A stretch of 64,000 nucleotides of DNA from Candidatus Thiodubiliella sp. (GTDB taxonomy: Bacteria; Pseudomonadota; Gammaproteobacteria; PS1; Pseudothioglobaceae): NCBI GenBank assembly GCA_029237605.1, contig JAQRGB010000023.1, forward strand, positions 1 to 64,000, read 5' to 3'. This document shows, piece after piece, positions 1 to 12,149 of the stretch (its first letter is position 1; each line of letters opens with the position of its first letter). The notes beneath the pieces are model-generated. The model was not told the DNA's origin. It saw nothing but the letters and a program-made list of their open reading frames with translations, and searched no databases. Both the position numbers and the translations under genes were made by a program.

Positions 1-31
1 CTCACAGAACGACATGGCTACGATCCGACTT
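1..31 (-). other. MGI/BGI adapter fragment (B arm, reverse complement)
   Basis: CTCACAGAACGACATGGCTACGATCCGACTT. Confidence 0.95.
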
Positions 32-645
32 GGTAAAAAATAATACGCCAATACCAGGTGGGTTTACACAATACTATGATAAAGTGCCTTCAAAGTTTGC
101 AAATATGTCTAAAGCAGATTTTAACGCTATGGGGGTGCGCATAGTACCACCGGCTAGTGTACGCCATGGTTCATTCATCGCTAGAGACACGGTACTTATG
201 CCGTCATACGTCAATATTGGGGCTTATGTTGATTCTGGAACTATGGTAGATACTTGGGCAACAGTAGGTTCTTGTGCGCAGATTGGTAAAAATGTACACT
301 TATCAGGTGGTGTTGGTATTGGCGGTGTTTTAGAACCATTACAAGCTAACCCAACCATTATTGAAAATAACTGTTTTATCGGTGCACGCTCAGAGATAGT
401 AGAAGGTGTAATTGTTGAAGAAGGAGCGGTAATTTCAATGGGTGTTTACATAGGACAATCTACTAAAATTTTCAATCGGGAGACTGGAGAAGTAACTTAT
501 GGTCGCATACCAGCAGGATCAGTTGTTGTATCTGGCAACAAGTCGGATCGTAGCCATGTCGTTCTGTGAGCCAAGGAGTTGTTATCAGGTGGATGCAAAA
601 ACTCGTTCTAAAGTAGGCATCAATGAGCTTTTAAGAGGCATTTAG
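32..645 (+). CDS. dapD: 2,3,4,5-tetrahydropyridine-2,6-dicarboxylate N-succinyltransferase, 5' end cut by the window/adapter and interrupted near the C-terminus
   Basis: [66 protein letters not shown]; the tail [18 protein letters not shown] resumes after the adapter. Confidence 0.93.
540..588 (+). other. MGI/BGI adapter B arm plus partial barcode TTATCAGGT
   Basis: Full 42-nt AAGTCGGATCG...GAGTTG inside dapD. Confidence 0.97.
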
Positions 646-647
646 AC

Positions 648-1493
648 TCAATCTATAATAACAGATAACGCTATTCCAATAAAAATTACCATACCAAAAA
701 AATTATTGTGTAAAAAAGCTTGAAAGCAGGCTGTTTTTTCTCTATTTTTAATTAATTTTTGATGAAAAATTATTAAAAAAACACTCAAAATTATCGAAAT
801 ATCATAAAAAATACCTAAGTTAAAAATCTTCGAAACTTTAATTAATACTAATAATAGACAGACTTGTAACACACCAATGATTAATTTGTCGTATCTTGCA
901 AATAGAATTGCGGTGGACTTAACACCGATTTTTAAATCTTCTTCTCTGTCTGCCATTGCGTATATAGTGTCATATATCACCGTCCAGATAACAGTTGCCA
1001 GAAAAATCCACCATGAATCATTAGGTACAATACCTTTTGTTGCAGCAAATGCCATTGGTACACTCATGGCAAACGCTAAGCCTAATACAAGCTGTGGCAA
1101 ATATGTCCAACGCTTGGTGAATGGATATAACATTGCTAAAGCACCTGCAACGAAAGATAATTGTATAGTGAGTTTATTAGTAAGCAATACCAATGCCAGC
1201 GCAAGTATCATAATTACAACAAATAAAATCAAAGCTAACTTAGGGCTGACCTCACCTGAGACGATAGGACGATGTTGCGTACGCTCAACTAACTTATCAA
1301 TTTTCCTATCGGCATAATCATTAATAACGCAACCTGCGCTGCGTATTAAAATTGTACCAAGTACAAAGATAAATAGAGTTTTCATATCAGGAATGCCATC
1401 TGCTGCTAAAAATAATGCCCATAGCGTTGGCCATAGCAATAGGTAAATACCGATCGGCTTATCAAGGCGCATTAATCTAAAATAAGCATTCAT
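648..1493 (-). CDS. ubiA: 4-hydroxybenzoate polyprenyltransferase
   Basis: MRLDKPIGIYLLLWPTLWALFLA, NDYADRKIDKLVERTQHRPIVSG prenyltransferase motifs. Confidence 0.93.
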   Translation of the reverse strand: MNAYFRLMRLDKPIGIYLLLWPTLWALFLAADGIPDMKTLFIFVLGTILIRSAGCVINDYADRKIDKLVERTQHRPIVSGEVSPKLALILFVVIMILALALVLLTNKLTIQLSFVAGALAMLYPFTKRWTYLPQLVLGLAFAMSVPMAFAATKGIVPNDSWWIFLATVIWTVIYDTIYAMADREEDLKIGVKSTAILFARYDKLIIGVLQVCLLLVLIKVSKIFNLGIFYDISIILSVFLIIFHQKLIKNREKTACFQAFLHNNFFGMVIFIGIALSVIID

Positions 1494-1510
1494 ATTTTTT
1501 GCAAAAATTT

Positions 1511-1560
1511 AGGAGTTGACTCTCTACCTTGTCTTCCTAAGACCGCTTGGCCTCCGACTT
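1511..1560 (-). other. Adapter chimera: B-arm tail + 10-nt barcode ACTCTCTACC + reverse-complement A arm
   Basis: AGGAGTTG-ACTCTCTACC-TTGTCTTCCTAAGACCGCTTGGCCTCCGACTT. Confidence 0.97.
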
Positions 1561-2413
1561 ACTTGGGTTGGTAAACTTTAGTTGATGTGCGTGTAAAAAT
1601 AAACGCCTCAAGCCTTGGGTATGTAACTTATGGTTAAATTCTCTGTCACCATATTTATCATCACACGCCAAAGGATGCTGAGCATATTGTGCATGCACAC
1701 GAATTTGATGCATACGCCCAGTTTCAATTAACACCTCAACTAAAGAGGCATTAATACCTTTAAAATTTTTTATCGGCTGAAAGTGGCTAAGTGCATCTTT
1801 ACCTTCAACATCAACCACGATACAGCGAGAATTTTGATACAATGGCGCATCAATGCTATGGCGTTTTTTAGACCATGTGCCTTTAACCAAGGCTGTATAG
1901 CGTTTTTCCATTTGGTGTTGAGCCAGTTGCTCATGCAGATTTTTTAATACGCTGCGTTTCTTAGCAATCAACAATAAACCTGAAGTAGCACGGTCAATAC
2001 GATGCACCAGTTCAATAGAAATTTTATATATTTCTCTTAAGGCCTCAATCATTCCAATATCAATGCCACTACCGCCATGTACCGCTAAACCATTTGGCTT
2101 ATTAATTACTAACAAACCCTTGTCTTCGTATAAAACACTATCGGTTAAAGTCGGATCGTAGCCATGTCGTTCTGTGAGCCCTCAGGAGTTTTTGTTGTTT
2201 TTGATTCAGATATACGTATTGGCGGTATGCGTACCACATCATTTAATTGCAGCTTGTACTCTGCTTTTTCCTACCTTTATTAACACGTACTTCGCCCTTG
2301 CGAATAACGCGATATATGTGCGATCTTGGTACATTTTTTAGATTCTTTAATAAAAAATTATCTAAGCGCTGTCCTGCAGAAAACTCATCGACTGTTTGAA
2401 AGCTAACTCTCAT
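1561..2413 (-). CDS. rluC: 23S rRNA pseudouridine synthase RluC; C-terminus lost at an adapter, internal adapter, N-terminal -1 frameshift
   Basis: [86 protein letters not shown]. Confidence 0.88.
2148..2180 (+). other. Adapter B arm, partial (33 nt)
   Basis: AAGTCGGATCGTAGCCATGTCGTTCTGTGAGCC within rluC. Confidence 0.95.
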
Positions 2414-3180
2414 GCTAAAAACAATTGTTTAAAATTATTAGTAGTGATGTTAGCAATGGTTTTAATGCTTTGCGTATGAATATTAGCTATTTTTTCAACC
2501 ACATAATAGGTATAGGCAGGTGAGTTTGGCTTTCCACGATAAGGCGCAGGCGTTAGATAAGGTGAGTCAGTTTCCACCAAGATTCTATCCAATGGCACCT
2601 TTTTAACCACTTCACGCAACTCATTAGCATTCTTAAAAGTAATAATTCCTGAGAATGAAATATAAAAACCTAAGTCTAATGCCGCCTTAGCAGTGGCCCA
2701 ATCCTCGGAAAAACAATGCATAACACCTTTCTCTGCCCGCTCTTCTTGCATAATGGCAATAGTATCAAAACGTGCATTGCGAGTATGGACAATCATCGGC
2801 TTTCCAGACTGGTTAGAAGCAGCAATATGCCTCCTAAATCGCTCCCTCTGCCAGTCAGCTGTGTCTTTTTCAATATGGAAATAATCCAACCCTGTCTCAC
2901 CAATGGCGATAACATTATCGTCATCTGCTAACGCTAATAATTCTTCTACTGTAGGGTCTTTTCCATCTAAATCACAAGGGTGTACACCTACTGAGGCGTA
3001 AATTTGTGGATATTTCTTCGCCAAATAAAGCACATTATCAAAATGTTCTAGGTCAACACAAACACATAGAAACTCTTCGACTGATAATGTCTTAGCATGC
3101 GCTAATAGTCTTTCTATGCTACCACCAAAAGCCGATAAATCTACCCTATCAAGATGACAATGTGAATCAATAACTTTCAT
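2410..3180 (-). CDS. tatD: TatD-family metal-dependent hydrolase (DNase)
   Basis: [45 protein letters not shown]. Confidence 0.9.
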   Translation of the reverse strand: MKVIDSHCHLDRVDLSAFGGSIERLLAHAKTLSVEEFLCVCVDLEHFDNVLYLAKKYPQIYASVGVHPCDLDGKDPTVEELLALADDDNVIAIGETGLDYFHIEKDTADWQRERFRRHIAASNQSGKPMIVHTRNARFDTIAIMQEERAEKGVMHCFSEDWATAKAALDLGFYISFSGIITFKNANELREVVKKVPLDRILVETDSPYLTPAPYRGKPNSPAYTYYVVEKIANIHTQSIKTIANITTNNFKQLFLA

Positions 3181-3188
3181 TATCTTTA

Positions 3189-3932
3189 TTAAAAACTAAA
3201 ATTTTTAAACAAATATTTTGCCTTATTTTTAAGTTTATCACCTTCTACACCGAGTTGCTGTTTAATTTTTCTACGCAAGTTGTATTTAATTTCTTTTTTA
3301 CTCATTTCAACACCCTTTTCTTCTAATACTTTTTTCAAATTATGTAGAATTTCTTTAACAATTTCTTTTCCAATTTCATCAACTCTAACACCTGAATTGC
3401 CGCCGAAATTACTAATGGAAATATTAGGAACTTTAAGTGTAGTTTTCAGCCACTTAGTATCTACTTTAAGGTTAATATTAATAACTTTAAAGTGCTTTAT
3501 TATTATACGTTCTTCGTTGATAATAACACCGTTAGACGAACTAGAATACTTTGACTGCACTTGATTCACATTATCAATAAATTTATTTAAATTCACATTG
3601 GAATCATTTTGCTCCAAGATGAATTCTAATCCATTAAAAACTAATTTATCAATAACAATCAAGTCGTCGTCAATATCACCTACTTTTAAAAAAATGATTT
3701 AAAGAAATAGTATTTTTATTCTTAGAATTAGATATATTTTTCACCTTAATAAAATCAATATTAATACTTTTTGCTAAAAAATTAGAACTAAATTGGCTGA
3801 CTGTAACTGGTGCTTTTAATAGTTCAGTAGCATACTGTTGAGTAATTTTTTTCCAATTGGATCAAATAAAATAATGATAGCTACTATTACAATAATAATT
3901 AATCCAAGCAATATATAAATTATCTTTTTCAT
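3189..3932 (-). CDS. AsmA-like / DUF748-type small membrane-anchored protein with two compensating frameshifts
   Basis: N-terminal MKKIIYILLGLIIIVIVAIIILFDPIGKK; VKNISNSK...; DIDDDLIVIDKLVFNGLEFILEQ; GGNSGVRVDEIGKEIVKEILHNLKK; frame shifts at fwd 3846-3852 and 3688-3694. Confidence 0.5.
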
Positions 3933-3934
3933 AT

Positions 3935-4540
3935 TTATTTCCTTATTTCTAATAAGAACCGCTTATTCGAAACATTCGACACAGATAGTTGATGGATTTC
4001 TGTACCCTTAGGTAATGTTTCTTGCTTAACATTAGCACCCTTCATTAATAAATAACGCCCATTATCGCATAATAAATGCTGTGTTAATTTTAATGTTTTA
4101 TTCACTTCAGCAAATGCTCTGGAAGTAATCTGCCCAAAGCATTTACCAGATTCAAATGCTTCAACACGCTCATTTACTACTGATAATTTTTTAAGTACTA
4201 GTTGAGATTTTACAAACTGCATAAAATGACATTTCTTGCCAACTGCATCTAACACACTAACACAAAGATCTGGGCGCATAATGCTAATTACAATCCCTGG
4301 TAATCCTGCACCTGCTCCCACATCAAGTAAAGGTGATTTATCAATAAATGGCACAATAGACAAACTATCTAATAAATGTTTTTTAATGCCATCTTGCATT
4401 GTGCGGATCGCACTTAGGTTATAAGTTTTATTCCATTTAATTATCAATTCTAAATAATCAATTAGTTTTTTTGCCTGCGTATTGTCTAATTTAATGTCTG
4501 TTAGTTTAGCATCATCTATTAGATTTATTATTCTTTGTTC
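3935..4540 (-). CDS. rsmG: 16S rRNA (guanine527-N7)-methyltransferase RsmG; start codon uncertain, frame open upstream of the listed ORF
   Basis: LIDYLELIIKWNKTYNLSAIR...LLDVGAGAGLPGIVISIMRPD. Confidence 0.88.
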   Translation of the reverse strand, partial: EQRIINLIDDAKLTDIKLDNTQAKKLIDYLELIIKWNKTYNLSAIRTMQDGIKKHLLDSLSIVPFIDKSPLLDVGAGAGLPGIVISIMRPDLCVSVLDAVGKKCHFMQFVKSQLVLKKLSVVNERVEAFESGKCFGQITSRAFAEVNKTLKLTQHLLCDNGRYLLMKGANVKQETLPKGTEIHQLSVSNVSNKRFLLEIRK

Positions 4541-4541
4541 T

Positions 4542-5320
4542 TTAAAAATAATAGTTAACTCCTAGAACAGAATTCTTGTCCTTATATTTTTTTAAAAATA
4601 AGCTGTAATTTTTAGTGAATTGTTTTTGCCATTCGTATGAAATTGACGATTCTCCTTCTTTAAAATTAAACTCAGTTGATACTAAAAAATTTCCTACAAT
4701 ATTTCTATGAATTATACTCAAACGAGATTGCGACGAAAATTCATTATTAGTTTGGTTTATTAAAGCTGATATCATAAAATACAAAAGGTCATTTTCATTA
4801 GAAAATAAAACTTTACCAATGCCAACAACAGCTGATGACTTGATTTTATCATTAATATTTTTTACCCCAAACTGCACTTCCCATGATATATTTTGATGAG
4901 GATAGTTTTTTAGATAATCATTTAATTTAATGATTTTTATAATATCTAATGAATGTAATTTAACTCTATTTTTTTATCATTGAATAGTGTAATTCTAGGA
5001 GTGACTAACTCAAAATTTTTAAGACTGTGTTCTCCTAATAAAGTATTATTGAAAATACTAAATTCACTATAAAGATTATTTTGATGCCATTTTTGCAATG
5101 CGCTACAAAAACTTGGATATATTTCATACTTCTCCAATTTAACTTGTTTACTAAGCCAGAAATATCTATCAGGAAACAAACATCTAGGGTGTTTATTCTT
5201 AAGTGATTTAGGTTTACCGTAAGACTCTTTTAATGCTTTTACTTCTTCTGTAATATTATTTTTGCCTTTTTTAGATAAATAAAAATATATTTCATATCAT
5301 TTAACAGTATTATAATTCAA
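4542..5320 (-). pseudogene. Degraded DUF4105 (Lnb-type periplasmic domain) family gene remnants
   Basis: HPRCLFPDRYFWLSKQV motif and C-terminal beta-strand-like segments in separate frames; central SxxGHxFL region not found. Confidence 0.45.
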
Positions 5321-7179
5321 ATACGTCTTTTTAAATAAACAAGCAAGATTGAGATTGAAGCCGGTGTTATACCTTGAATGCGGCTTGCTTGACCGATAGT
5401 TTCTGGACGATAGTCGCTAAGTTTTTGTATCACTTCATTTGACAGTGCTTTAATAGAGTTATAATCCATATCACTAGGTAAAACAGTGTCTTCGTTCTTG
5501 CGATATTTTTCAATTCTCCTTGGCTCACAGAACGACATGGCTACGATCCGACTTCATACTTAATCTGATTTTCCACAACTCCGATTAAAGTTGTATTAGT
5601 CAGAAAAGGCTGCCCAGATTCAATCTGACTTAAAATTCGATAATCCACTTTTGGTCGTTTTAATAATTCCAGCAATGAATATTCATGATTCAGTGTTTGG
5701 CCTAAAATCTCAGATGCCTGCGTATCATTAGCTTGAATCCAAGTGGATTTTAAACGCTTTTTTTCTTGCGCTGCTGCTTTATATTTAATTTGAAATGCTG
5801 TCCAACGCTCATCATCTACCAAACCTAATTCTCTACCCTTAGGCGTTAAGCGTTCATCAGCATTGTCTTCTCTCAATAACAAACGATATTCAGCACGCGA
5901 AGTAAACATACGGTAAGGCTCGTTTGTACCTTTAGTAATTAAATCATCTACCATCACGCCAATATAAGATTCATCACGTTTTGGTAGCCAAGCTTCTTTT
6001 CCTAATACAGCACACCCTGCGCTCACACCTGCTAACAATCCTTGTGCTGCTGCTTCTTCGTATCCAGTGGTGCCATTAATCTGTCCAGCAAAATAAGTCG
6101 GATCGTAGCCATGTCGTTCTGTGAGCCAAGGAGTTGTACAAAAGATCATACTCAATAGCATAACCAGGACGCACAATATTGGCATTTTCAAAACCTTTAA
6201 TTGAACGAATAAAATTTCGCTGTATTTCATATGGTAAAGAAGTAGAAACGCCATTTGGATAAACTTCATTCGTCATTAAGCCTTCTGGTTCAACAAAAAT
6301 CTGGTGTGTGTCGCGCTCGCTAAAACGTACAACTTTATCCTCAATCGAAGGGCAATATCTTGGGCCAATGCCTTTAATATTGCCTGTGTACATTGGAGAA
6401 TACTTTAAACTATCACGAATAAAATCATGCGTCTGTTCATTAGTATGTGCTATATAACAAGGAATTTGTTGTGGATGCTCACTTATCTTACCCATAAAAG
6501 AAAAAGTTGGTAATGGTGTATCATCTAGCTGTTTTTGCAACACACTAAAATCAATAGTACGCCCATCAAGCCTTGGCGGTGTGCCAGTTTTTAATCGACC
6601 AACACCTAGATCATAATTACGCAATGTCTTGGATAAAGCATTGGACGGTGCATCGCCAGCCCTTCCACCTTGAAAATTCTTTTGCCCAATATGAATAATA
6701 CCTCCTAAAAAAGTACCAGAAGTAAGAATTACCTTATCCGCGCTAAATGATAAACCCATTTGTGTTACCACTCCTTTAACCACATTATTCTTAATAATTA
6801 AGTCATCAACTTCTTGTTGAAAAAGTGATAAATTTTCCTGATTTTCTAATGCATAACGAATAGCTGCCTTATACATAACCCTATCTGCCTGAGCGCGTGT
6901 GGCACGTACTGCAGGGCCTTTTGATGCATTTAAAGTTCTAAATTGAATACCAGCCTGGTCAATAGCCCTAGCCATTATTCCTCCCATAGCATCAATTTCT
7001 TTAACTAAATGTCCTTTACCAATCCCACCAATAGCAGGATTACAGCTCATTTGCCCAAGTGTTTCAATATTATGTGTTATCAACAGTGTATTTACACCCA
7101 TACGTGCAAGCGCAAGCGACGCTTCGGTACCTGCGTGCCCACCGCCAATGACAATAACTGAATAATGTTGTGATTTCAT
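5317..7179 (-). CDS. mnmG: tRNA uridine-5-carboxymethylaminomethyl modification enzyme MnmG, interrupted by two adapters
   Basis: [90 protein letters not shown]. Confidence 0.95.
5516..5554 (-). other. Adapter B arm, partial (39 nt)
   Basis: CTCCTTGGCTCACAGAACGACATGGCTACGATCCGACTT within mnmG. Confidence 0.96.
6095..6144 (+). other. Adapter B arm plus partial barcode TACAAAAG
   Basis: Full 42-nt B arm within mnmG. Confidence 0.97.
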
Positions 7180-7187
7180 ATAATTAA

Positions 7188-7216
7188 AAAAGGCTCGTGT
7201 TGAACGAGCCTTTTTA
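7188..7216 (-). terminator. Rho-independent terminator (usable bidirectionally), downstream of fba-side operon/upstream of mnmG
   Basis: aaaaaggctcgt-gttga-acgagccttttt hairpin. Confidence 0.7.
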
Positions 7217-7234
7217 TTAACCAGTCATTAAATT

Positions 7235-8296
7235 TTACTTGATTTGTGCATCTAACTCACCAGATAAATATCTTTTACTCATTGTATCTAATGAAGATAC
7301 TTTAATTTTGTCAGCGTTACCAGCAGAACCAAATGCTTCAAAACGTGCAGTACAAATATCAGCCATTGCATTAGTTGCATCCTTTAAGAATTTACGAGGA
7401 TCAAAGTTAGCTGGGTTCTCAATCAAGTGCTTACGGACAGCGCCAGTTGAAGCCATACGCAAATCAGTATCAATGTTAACCTTACGCACGCCATTCTTGA
7501 TGCCTTCTTGAATTTCACTTACTGGCACACCATAAGTTTGACCCATATCACCACCGTGAGAATTAATAATTTTTAACCAATCTTGTGGCACTGAAGAAGA
7601 GCCATGCATAACTAAATGTGTATTTGGTAAACATATGTGAATTTCTTTAATGCGATCAATGCGCAAAATTTCACCATCTGGCTCTTTGGTGAATTTATAA
7701 GCACCGTGTGAAGTACCAATAGCAATTGCTAAAGCATCAACATTAGTTTCTTTTACGAAATCAGAAGCTTCTTCAACTGAAGTCAATAGTAAATCAAGAT
7801 CTAACTTGCCTTCGGCGCCATGACCGTCTTCTTCACCCATCTCGCCAGTTTCAAGCGAACCTAAACAACCTAATTCACCTTCTACAGATATGCCACCTGC
7901 ATGTGCCATTTTAACAACCTCTTTAGTCACCGCAACATTGTATTCAAATGAAGAAGGTGTTTTGCAATCTGCTTCTAACGAACCATCCATCATTACTGAT
8001 GAAAAACCTGACTGAATTGAACGCAAACATACTGCTGGTTCGCTACCATGGTCTTGGTGCATTACTACTGGAATGTGTGGATACATTTCAATTGCCGCTG
8101 AAATTAAGTGACGTAAGAACGGCTCACCTGCATAACCTCTAGCGCCAGCAGAACCCTGCATAATTACTGGACTGTTTGTCTTGTTCGCAGCCTGCATAAT
8201 CGCATGCACCTGTTCCATGTTATTAACGTTAAATGCCGGCATACCATAACCATTTTCTGCCGCATGGTCTAATAATTCCCTTAATGAAATTAACAT
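7235..8296 (-). CDS. fba: Class II fructose-bisphosphate aldolase (Calvin-cycle type)
   Basis: [64 protein letters not shown]. Confidence 0.94.
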   Translation of the reverse strand: MLISLRELLDHAAENGYGMPAFNVNNMEQVHAIMQAANKTNSPVIMQGSAGARGYAGEPFLRHLISAAIEMYPHIPVVMHQDHGSEPAVCLRSIQSGFSSVMMDGSLEADCKTPSSFEYNVAVTKEVVKMAHAGGISVEGELGCLGSLETGEMGEEDGHGAEGKLDLDLLLTSVEEASDFVKETNVDALAIAIGTSHGAYKFTKEPDGEILRIDRIKEIHICLPNTHLVMHGSSSVPQDWLKIINSHGGDMGQTYGVPVSEIQEGIKNGVRKVNIDTDLRMASTGAVRKHLIENPANFDPRKFLKDATNAMADICTARFEAFGSAGNADKIKVSSLDTMSKRYLSGELDAQIK

Positions 8297-8386
8297 ATTT
8301 TTACTCCTTTTTTACTTAAATTTAATATTATCTGTTTATTTAAAAAAAACATATTTTTTGTTATTTTAGCTTGTTAACTTTAGTAT

Positions 8387-9847
8387 TTAATATTGTTCAT
8401 CATTATCAACACAAAGAATTTTCATTAGGTTAGTGCCGCCTGATCCTCCTTTATACATGCCTTTAGTTAATATCACTAAATCTCCATTTTCTACAATATC
8501 TTTATTTTTTAACACTTGAATTACTCTAGCATTGACCTTGCCCCAATCTAAACTAGACATATCCTTAATACCACAAGGATAAACGCCACGATAAAGTGTA
8601 GTTTTACGCAAAGTAACGATGTTATCACTCATTGCATAAATTGATATATTAGAACTCATACGTGACATCCACAATGATGTTTTACCACTCTCGGTAAGCG
8701 CTGCAATTACTTTAACACCTAAATGATTCGCCGCATACATTGTGCTCATAGCAATAGTTTCATCAATATGTGTAAAATCTTTATATAGACGATGTTGTGA
8801 GTTTTTTACAATTGGATTCTTCTCTGCCTCTATACAAACATCGCTCATAGTCTTCACTGCGTTTTCTGGGTAATCACCTGCAGCTGTTTCAGCAGATAAC
8901 ATCACTGCATCTGTACCATCTAATACTGCATTTGCTACATCAAACACTTCTGCTCGTGTTGGAATTGGATTATTAATCATTGATTCCAACATTTGTGTTG
9001 CGGTAATTACAATACGGTCATTTGATCTAGCTAATTTAATTAAACGCTTTTGCTGTGCTGGTAATTGCGGATCGCCAATTTCAACGCCCAAATCACCACG
9101 CGCAACCATAATACCAGCAGACTCTTTTATAATGTCTTTAATAGTTACATCTACTAAAGATTCAGCACGTTCAATCTTTGAAATAACACCAGCTTCAGAT
9201 CCAGCTGCTTGCAATAATTTCTTGGTAAGGCGTACGTCATCACCATTTACTGGAAATGAAAGCGCAACATAATCTGCCTTTGCCTTGGCAGCAGTTATAA
9301 TATCTTTTTTATCTTTTTCAGTCAATGCGCCAGCGGATAAGCCACCACCACGAAGATTGATCCCTTTTTTATCTGATAATATACCACCTTGTGTTACCAT
9401 AGTGTTAATTTTATTACCTTTAATATCGGTAACTTCTAAAATAACCTTGCCATCATCAAGTAATAAAATATTACCAACTTTTACCTCTTGTGGCAATGTT
9501 TTATAAGATATACCAACAGCATTTTTATAACCAGATACTTCATCCATATCTGCATCAAGTGCAAATTTATCACCGATATTTAACTTGATTTTTGCTCCAT
9601 CTTTAAAACTAGCAATACGAATCTTTGGCCCTTGTAAATCCATCAAAACACCAATATAAGTATTGTTATTATGTGCCCAATTACGCACAGACTTCACTCT
9701 ACATAAGTGCTCTTCTTCATTGCCGTGAGAGAAATTAATACGAACAACATTGACGCCAGCTACTAGAATGCTTTCTAATACGCCTGGCTTATCTGTTGCT
9801 GGGCCAAGTGTTGCTAATATTTTAGTTCTTCTTAACAAGCTCCTCAT
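8387..9847 (-). CDS. pyk: Pyruvate kinase
   Basis: [30 protein letters not shown]-like [54 protein letters not shown]. Confidence 0.95.
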   Translation of the reverse strand: MRSLLRRTKILATLGPATDKPGVLESILVAGVNVVRINFSHGNEEEHLCRVKSVRNWAHNNNTYIGVLMDLQGPKIRIASFKDGAKIKLNIGDKFALDADMDEVSGYKNAVGISYKTLPQEVKVGNILLLDDGKVILEVTDIKGNKINTMVTQGGILSDKKGINLRGGGLSAGALTEKDKKDIITAAKAKADYVALSFPVNGDDVRLTKKLLQAAGSEAGVISKIERAESLVDVTIKDIIKESAGIMVARGDLGVEIGDPQLPAQQKRLIKLARSNDRIVITATQMLESMINNPIPTRAEVFDVANAVLDGTDAVMLSAETAAGDYPENAVKTMSDVCIEAEKNPIVKNSQHRLYKDFTHIDETIAMSTMYAANHLGVKVIAALTESGKTSLWMSRMSSNISIYAMSDNIVTLRKTTLYRGVYPCGIKDMSSLDWGKVNARVIQVLKNKDIVENGDLVILTKGMYKGGSGGTNLMKILCVDNDEQY

Positions 9848-11007
9848 TCTGTTGCTCTTTGTTCTAAAATTTCAACTGCAGGCAAAATTTTGCCCTCTAA
9901 GAATTCTAGAAATGCACCACCACCAGTAGAAATATAGCTTATCTTATCTTCAATGTTATATTTATCGACCGCTGCTAGAGTATCGCCACCACCTGCAATT
10001 GAAAATGCTGAACTTTCTGCAATTGCCATTGATAATTCTTTAGTACCTTGGTCAAATTGATCAAATTCAAACACGCCAACAGGACCATTCCAAATAATTG
10101 TATTTGCGTTATTTATTATTTCGACTAATTCTTTTATGGAATTTGGACCAATATCAAAAATCATATCATCATCATCAACAGATGAACTATTTTTGGTTTT
10201 TGCTATGGTTGTTTCTGAGAATTCTTTGCCACAAACTACATCGTTTGGCACAGGAATTTCACAAGTTTCCATTAGTTTTTTAGCTGTTGGAATTAAATCA
10301 TTTTCACACAGTGATCGTCCAATATTATGGCCTTGCGCAGCAATAAAAGTATTAGCAATGCCGCCCCCAACAATTAATTGGTCAACAATCTTGGATAAAG
10401 ACCCTAACACTATCAATTTTGTTGATACCTTGGAACCACCGACAATCGCAACCATTGGGCGCGCAGGATTATCTAGTGCCTTGCCTAATGCTTCAAGTTC
10501 ACCTGATAATAATGGACCAGAGCAAGCAATTGGTGCGTATTTAGCCACGCCATGTGTTGAGGCTTGTGCGCGATGTGCTGTACCAAATGCATCCATCACA
10601 AAAATATCACACATTGCTGCCATACGTTTAGATAGCGTATCATCATTCGCCATTTCACCCACATTAAAACGCACATTTTCGCACAGTATAACCTCGCCAT
10701 CATTCATCTCAATACCATCTAACCACTTTGTAGCTAAATGCACTGTAGTGTTTAGCAAAACACTTAAACGATCGGCAACTGGCTGTAAAGTAAATTCATT
10801 ACTTGCCTTACCTTCTGTAGGACGGCCACGATGTGACATTAACATTACTTTAGCGCCTTGTTTTATTGCCATTTCAATAGTTGGTAGTGACGCTTTAATA
10901 CGCTTATCACTAGTAACAACACCGTCTTTAATTGGTACGTTAAAATCCTGGCGAATTAATACTCTTTTTGAACTTAAGTCTAAGTCTGATAAATTTATAA
11001 CTGACAT
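9844..11007 (-). CDS. pgk: Phosphoglycerate kinase
   Basis: [56 protein letters not shown]. Confidence 0.96.
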   Translation of the reverse strand: MSVINLSDLDLSSKRVLIRQDFNVPIKDGVVTSDKRIKASLPTIEMAIKQGAKVMLMSHRGRPTEGKASNEFTLQPVADRLSVLLNTTVHLATKWLDGIEMNDGEVILCENVRFNVGEMANDDTLSKRMAAMCDIFVMDAFGTAHRAQASTHGVAKYAPIACSGPLLSGELEALGKALDNPARPMVAIVGGSKVSTKLIVLGSLSKIVDQLIVGGGIANTFIAAQGHNIGRSLCENDLIPTAKKLMETCEIPVPNDVVCGKEFSETTIAKTKNSSSVDDDDMIFDIGPNSIKELVEIINNANTIIWNGPVGVFEFDQFDQGTKELSMAIAESSAFSIAGGGDTLAAVDKYNIEDKISYISTGGGAFLEFLEGKILPAVEILEQRATE

Positions 11008-11127
11008 ATTTTTTTCCTAAAATAAAATTTAATCCTTAACTATTTATCTTTAGAATAAGGAGAATTGTAAATAGCTATTTTTTAACATCATTATTAAGTG
11101 AGACAAATAATACTGGGATTATTGTCT

Positions 11128-12119
<992 letters not shown>

Positions 12120-12149
12120 CTCCATTACTCCTTTTTTTATTTTTTAAAA

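Noticed and set aside
10136-11020. 294-aa plus-strand ORF opposite pgk
   Set aside because: Antisense to an intact, highly conserved pgk ORF; composition reflects the complementary codons. The same applies to other antisense ORFs (e.g. 877-1317, 56324-56767, 54391-54774).
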